Source of the DNA: Bacteroides sp. CAG:770
GTDB taxonomy: Bacteria; Bacteroidota; Bacteroidia; Bacteroidales; UBA932
Direction of reading: 5' to 3'
Assembly: GCA_000435075.1 (NCBI GenBank)
Contig: FR890611.1
Coordinates: 73,997 to 83,329 of the forward strand
DNA: 9,333 nt
The position numbers and the translations under genes were made by a program. The notes below the pieces were generated by a model. The model did not search any database. It was not told where the DNA came from and saw only the letters and a program-made list of their open reading frames with translations. Of this stretch, positions 7,030 to 9,333 are shown one piece after another (within the stretch, counting starts at the first letter, position 1; every line of letters begins with the position of its first letter).

Positions 7030-7037
7030 TATTTTTG
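7030..7037 (+). promoter_or_regulatory. guaA promoter downstream box
   Basis: TATTTTTG matches TAnnTTTG exactly. The upstream box is poor; the best candidate is TTCG at an off-optimum spacing of 22 nt. A start near 7044 would leave a leader of about 29 nt before the ATG at 7073. The box overlaps the first copy of the 17-bp tandem repeat. Confidence 0.5.
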
Positions 7038-7064
7038 CATCAGAAAAATTTTTGCATCCGAAAA
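7031..7064 (+). repeat. 17-bp tandem duplication in the guaA promoter
   Basis: ATTTTTGCATCAGAAAA (7031-7047) is followed directly by ATTTTTGCATCCGAAAA (7048-7064), identical at 16 of 17 positions. Copy 1 completes a perfect TAnnTTTG box with the preceding T. Copy 2 has AATTTTTG, one mismatch. The duplication ends 8 nt before the guaA start codon, so it could give two staggered starts or two binding sites. Confidence 0.85.
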
Positions 7065-7072
7065 TTTCCGAT

Positions 7073-8656
7073 ATGACTGAAAAAATCATTATTCTTGATG
7101 CAGGTTCCCAGGTGACACAACTTATCGGTCGCCGGCTCAGGGAACTCAATGTCTTCTGCGAAATCTACCCTTATAACAAGATGCCGGCTCCTGATCCGTC
7201 CATTAAGGGTGTAATCATTTCAGGAAGCCCGTGCTCGGTGCGTGATGCCAATGCGCCTCAGATTGACCTCGACGGGATAAAGGGAAAACTTCCTCTCCTC
7301 GGAATCTGCTACGGCGCGCAGTATCTCGCATCCAAATTCGGCGGAAAAGTCGAAGGCTCGCTCGCGAGAGAGTACGGCAGGGCAATGCTGAATATTGTCA
7401 ATGCCAGTTCTCCGCTCCTGAAGGATGTGTCGAAGCATTCGCAGGTCTGGATGTCGCATGGCGACACTATTTCAGCCCTTCCGGCTGATGCCGAGGTAAT
7501 TGCCTCTACCGATGATGTTGTCAATGCTGCCTTCCATTTCAAGGGTGAGCAGACCTATGCGGTCCAGTTCCATCCTGAGGTCTTTCATTCTACCGAGGGT
7601 ACCAAGATGCTTTCGAATTTCGCTTTTGATATCTGTGGATGCAAAGGAGAATGGACTCCGGCGTCTTTCATTGACTCTACTATTGATGAAATTCGCGCTC
7701 AGGTCGGCGATGACAAGGTTATTCTCGGTCTCAGCGGCGGCGTGGATTCTACGGTTGCGGCTGTCCTTCTGAACAAGGCTATCGGTCACAATCTCACATG
7801 TATCTTCGTTAACAACGGTCTTCTCCGCAAGAATGAGTTCGAGGATGTCATGGAGTCTTATAAGGATATGGGACTCAATGTTATAGGTGCTGATGCCTCC
7901 AATGAGTTTATCAATGCTCTTGCAGGGGTTTCCGAGCCTGAAGCCAAGAGAAAGATTATCGGACGTCTCTTTGTAGAGACTTTTGACAAATATGCACATA
8001 CTATCGAGAATGCCAAGTGGCTTGCCCAGGGTACCATCTATCCTGATGTGATCGAGTCTGCCGGCATTCCTGGTATCGCTTCGAAGATCAAGTCCCATCA
8101 TAATGTTGGTGGTCTTCCTGAAAAGATGCACCTGAAGATTGTGGAGCCTCTCCGTATGCTTTTCAAAGATGAGGTCCGCAGGGTCGGCCGTTCTCTCGGT
8201 ATCAAGGAGGAACTTGTCGGACGTCATCCGTTCCCTGGTCCTTCTCTTGCTATCCGTATCATCGGTGATGTGACTGAGGAGAAACTCAATGTGCTTCGTG
8301 AGGCTGATGATATTTTCATCAAGGGCCTTCGCGAGTATGATTGCACAGGTATGGGTTTCCCCTCCGCTTCAGATCCGCGTATCATGGCTACCAATCTTTA
8401 CGATGCCATCTGGCAGGCAGGTGTGATCCTTCTTCCTATCAAGAGCGTAGGTGTCATGGGTGACGAAAGGACTTACGAGAATCCTGTAGCGCTTCGTGCC
8501 GTGGTTTCCACCGATGCTATGACGGCAGACTGGTTCCATTTCCCATATGATTTCCTGGCCAAGGTCAGCGACAGCATCATAAACAAGGTCAAGGGGGTCA
8601 ACCGCGTTGTCTATGACATCTCTTCCAAACCGCCTGCAACCATCGAGTGGGAGTAG
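7073..8656 (+). CDS. guaA: GMP synthase (glutamine-hydrolysing)
   Basis: This 527-residue enzyme converts XMP to GMP with ATP and glutamine, the last step of de novo guanine nucleotide synthesis in the cytoplasm. The N-terminal class I amidotransferase domain has Cys79 in G-I-C-Y-G-A and H167/E169 in Q-F-H-P-E-V. The ATP-pyrophosphatase domain starts with the P-loop S-G-G-V-D-S at 221-226. The C-terminal dimerisation domain contains H-P-F-P-G-P-S-L-A-I-R and ends with the canonical K-P-P-A-T-I-E-W-E. The ATG at 7073 is chosen because M-T-E-K-I-I-I-L-D-A-G-S-Q matches the family's start. An in-frame TTG at 7052 would add 7 unlike residues inside the promoter repeat. The gene is monocistronic: a hairpin follows 27 nt behind the stop. 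Confidence 0.97.
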   Translation: MTEKIIILDAGSQVTQLIGRRLRELNVFCEIYPYNKMPAPDPSIKGVIISGSPCSVRDANAPQIDLDGIKGKLPLLGICYGAQYLASKFGGKVEGSLAREYGRAMLNIVNASSPLLKDVSKHSQVWMSHGDTISALPADAEVIASTDDVVNAAFHFKGEQTYAVQFHPEVFHSTEGTKMLSNFAFDICGCKGEWTPASFIDSTIDEIRAQVGDDKVILGLSGGVDSTVAAVLLNKAIGHNLTCIFVNNGLLRKNEFEDVMESYKDMGLNVIGADASNEFINALAGVSEPEAKRKIIGRLFVETFDKYAHTIENAKWLAQGTIYPDVIESAGIPGIASKIKSHHNVGGLPEKMHLKIVEPLRMLFKDEVRRVGRSLGIKEELVGRHPFPGPSLAIRIIGDVTEEKLNVLREADDIFIKGLREYDCTGMGFPSASDPRIMATNLYDAIWQAGVILLPIKSVGVMGDERTYENPVALRAVVSTDAMTADWFHFPYDFLAKVSDSIINKVKGVNRVVYDISSKPPATIEWE

Positions 8657-8683
8657 CCGCGCTATCCCGTCATGAAATAACAT

Positions 8684-8730
8684 AACAAGCACATTCAGAG
8701 TCCGTGTATGTGGCTCCGGATGTGCTTGTT
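8684..8730 (+). terminator. Transcription-end hairpin behind guaA
   Basis: AACAAGCACAT (8684-8694) pairs perfectly with ATGTGCTTGTT (8720-8730) around a 25-nt loop that can form a smaller TCCG/CGGA stem. No T-tract follows: the next bases are GTATTA and then the AGTAA end of the foldback repeat. It may be an mRNA 3'-end stabiliser, or a terminator whose T-tract was lost when the repeat inserted. Confidence 0.6.
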
Positions 8731-8736
8731 GTATTA

Positions 8737-8894
8737 AGTAATCCTTAAAAAATAACTTGGGAATCTTTGCGAGTCTTTTCGGTCTATATTCATGCCTCAT
8801 CAGTCGTGTGCGTCCAGCACACTCCTTCTTCGAAAAGAAATCTATCCTCAAAAATCCTCCACAAATCTTTACCAACTATTTTTTAACGCTTACT
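8737..8894. repeat. Foldback (MITE-like) intergenic repeat, copy 2, 158 bp
   Basis: This is the second copy of 834-994, in the same orientation. Its ends are inverted: AGTAA...TTAAAAAATAACTTGG on the left, and AGTAAGCGTTAAAAAATAG-TTGG on the right in reverse. The nested pairs are CTTTTCG (8775-8781) with CGAAAAG (8831-8837), and at the centre GTGTGC (8806-8811), loop GTCCA, GCACAC (8817-8822). Relative to copy 1 the fifth pair of the central stem has changed on both sides, while the loop is unchanged. The left end lies 6 nt behind the guaA hairpin. Confidence 0.85.
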
Positions 8895-8930
8895 AAGCAA
8901 CCTTCAAAAAATAACCTGCGTCATCTTAAG
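8895..8930. repeat. Extra end sequence of the foldback repeat beside the Rpn gene
   Basis: AAGCAACCTTC, then AAAAAATAACCTG and ATCTT, parallels the left end of copy 2 (AAGTAATCCTT, AAAAAATAACTTG, ATCTT). About 25 of 33 positions agree, with small gaps. It follows copy 2 directly and faces the same way. It is either the end of a related element that contains the Rpn gene, or a leftover of a third copy. Confidence 0.55.
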
Positions 8931-8979
8931 GAATCTTTTTTGTCAGACCTGTCAACTCGGAGATGGTGTCAATGTCAAT
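8926..8979 (-). pseudogene. Frame-shifted remnant of a second Rpn C-terminal segment
   Basis: Just behind the Rpn stop, in the +1 frame, the minus strand reads I-D-I-D-T-I-S-E-L-T-G-L-T-K-K-I-P and a stop. This mirrors the helical C-terminal motif of the Rpn protein itself (S-C-E-I-I-V-Q-A-T-G-L-S-E-E-E-V). It has no start of its own. A one-base loss near 8980 would fuse it to the intact frame. It may be a duplicated end that has decayed, or the original end of the gene. Confidence 0.45.
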
Positions 8980-9333
8980 GCTTTTTCTCAACATTTTTTA
9001 GCCTGGAGACCTCTTCTTCTGAGAGGCCTGTCGCTTGTACTATAATCTCGCAAGATGCACCGAGTCGTATAAGATTCATCGCGATTTTAGATTGTCCCTC
9101 TTTGAGCCCTTCTTCTTTGCCTTCTTTACGTCCCTCTTCTCGACCTTCCTTGAGCCCTTCCTCTTTGCCCACTTTATGACCTTCTTCTCGACCTTCCTCA
9201 CGACCTTCTTCACGTCCTTCTTTTCGCCCACTCTCACGCGCGTACTCAATCTGATTATATGTATCCCGTTCAGTATTCATGGCTTTAATATAATTGATTC
9301 TGTCCTCGTCGTCAAGTTGGGCGAGCTCCGCTA
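8975..9333 (-). CDS. Rpn-family nuclease/transposase-like protein, C-terminal part (cut by right edge)
   Basis: The frame is open from the window edge to a TGA at 8977-8975, giving 118 residues, so an internal Met at 9280 is not the true start. It begins A-E-L-A-Q-L-D-D-E-D-R-I-N-Y-I-K-A-M, then Y-N-Q-I-E-Y-A-R-E-S-G. This is the linker typical of Rpn / PD-(D/E)XK-2 proteins (recombination-promoting nucleases, often annotated as putative transposases). Next comes a 44-residue run of four-residue G-x-x-E units, then a helical end with L-G-A-S-C-E-I-I-V-Q-A-T-G-L-S-E-E-E-V, as in many family members. The nuclease domain lies outside the window, so activity cannot be judged. The gene converges on guaA and is separated from it by the foldback repeat. 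Confidence 0.8.
   Translation of the reverse strand, partial: AELAQLDDEDRINYIKAMNTERDTYNQIEYARESGRKEGREEGREEGREEGHKVGKEEGLKEGREEGRKEGKEEGLKEGQSKIAMNLIRLGASCEIIVQATGLSEEEVSRLKNVEKKH
9098..9229 (-). repeat. 12-bp coding tandem repeat (11 G-x-x-E type units)
   Basis: Eleven consecutive four-residue units run from GRKE and GREE to GLKE, including GHKV as the only strongly divergent one. A higher-order period of 16 residues is visible because GKEE-GLKE occurs twice. The units are 12 bp, so gain or loss keeps the frame. The product would be a highly charged helix or coiled-coil spacer between the nuclease domain and the C-terminal helices. Confidence 0.85.

Noticed and set aside
7052..7072. An upstream TTG start for guaA adding 7 residues
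   Set aside because: The added residues do not resemble GuaA proteins and are encoded by the tandem promoter repeat; the ATG at 7073 fits the family start.
7472..8227. A 251-codon open frame antisense to guaA
   Set aside because: It is a shadow of a well-identified gene; the protein shows no domain or signal and its length follows from guaA codon use.
8369..8875. A 168-codon frame on the minus strand starting M-V-K-I-C-G-G-F
   Set aside because: It begins in repeat copy 2 and runs antisense into guaA. It has no independent support.
834..8894. A composite transposon bounded by the two repeats
   Set aside because: The enclosed genes are core functions (typA, rpmF, guaA, tRNA), and the repeats encode no transposase.
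8975..8995. Programmed frameshifting at GAG-AAA-AAG near the Rpn stop
   Set aside because: The downstream remnant is in the +1 frame, while an A-rich slippery site would give -1. The -1 frame meets a stop after nine codons with no family resemblance.
1..9333. CRISPR array, rRNA gene, or defence system
   Set aside because: No regularly spaced repeats, rRNA signatures or defence-gene domains are visible apart from the partial Rpn-family protein.

Overview
The window looks like a chromosomal segment of a Bacteroidales (phylum Bacteroidota) genome, probably a gut or rumen type. The evidence is a BACON-domain lipoprotein, an exported GH125 mannosidase, an Rpn-type protein with a Gly/Glu/Lys repeat tail, the absence of Shine-Dalgarno sequences, and several matches to the Bacteroides promoter form TTTG-N19..21-TAnnTTTG. 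I cannot name the genus.

Layout. (a) 1-672, minus: the first 224 residues of a BACON-domain surface lipoprotein that runs off the left edge. (b) 834-994: copy 1 of a ~160 bp foldback repeat, ending against the terminator of the next gene. (c) 1053-4006, minus: an exported Gfo/Idh/MocA oxidoreductase and an exported GH125 exo-alpha-1,6-mannosidase, a small glycan-processing pair. (d) 4061-5024, minus: a short translation operon, DUF177/YceD - rpmF (L32) - tRNA-Arg(CCU), with a clear promoter at its head and a 16-bp-stem terminator at its tail. (e) 5020-6822, minus: typA/bipA, a ribosome-associated GTPase. (f) 6823-7072: a divergent promoter region with a long structured typA leader and a tandem duplication in the guaA promoter. 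(g) 7073-8656, plus: guaA, GMP synthase. (h) 8684-8730: a strong hairpin behind guaA, followed at once by copy 2 of the foldback repeat (8737-8894). (i) 8895-9333: the 3' part of an Rpn-family gene on the minus strand, cut by the right edge. Its 3' flank carries what looks like a further copy of the repeat's end, and a frame-shifted remnant of a second C-terminal segment.

The housekeeping genes (typA, DUF177, rpmF, tRNA-Arg, guaA) are ordinary. The most notable signal is the repeat. Its two copies are about 90% identical by eye, have imperfect terminal inverted repeats of about 30 bp, and share a central hairpin in which one base pair has changed on both sides (A-T in copy 1, G-C in copy 2). 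Each copy sits just behind a transcription-end hairpin. A related end sequence also lies beside the Rpn gene. This suggests a MITE-like, non-autonomous mobile element, possibly linked to the Rpn locus. The element is seen directly in the sequence; the link to Rpn is inference.
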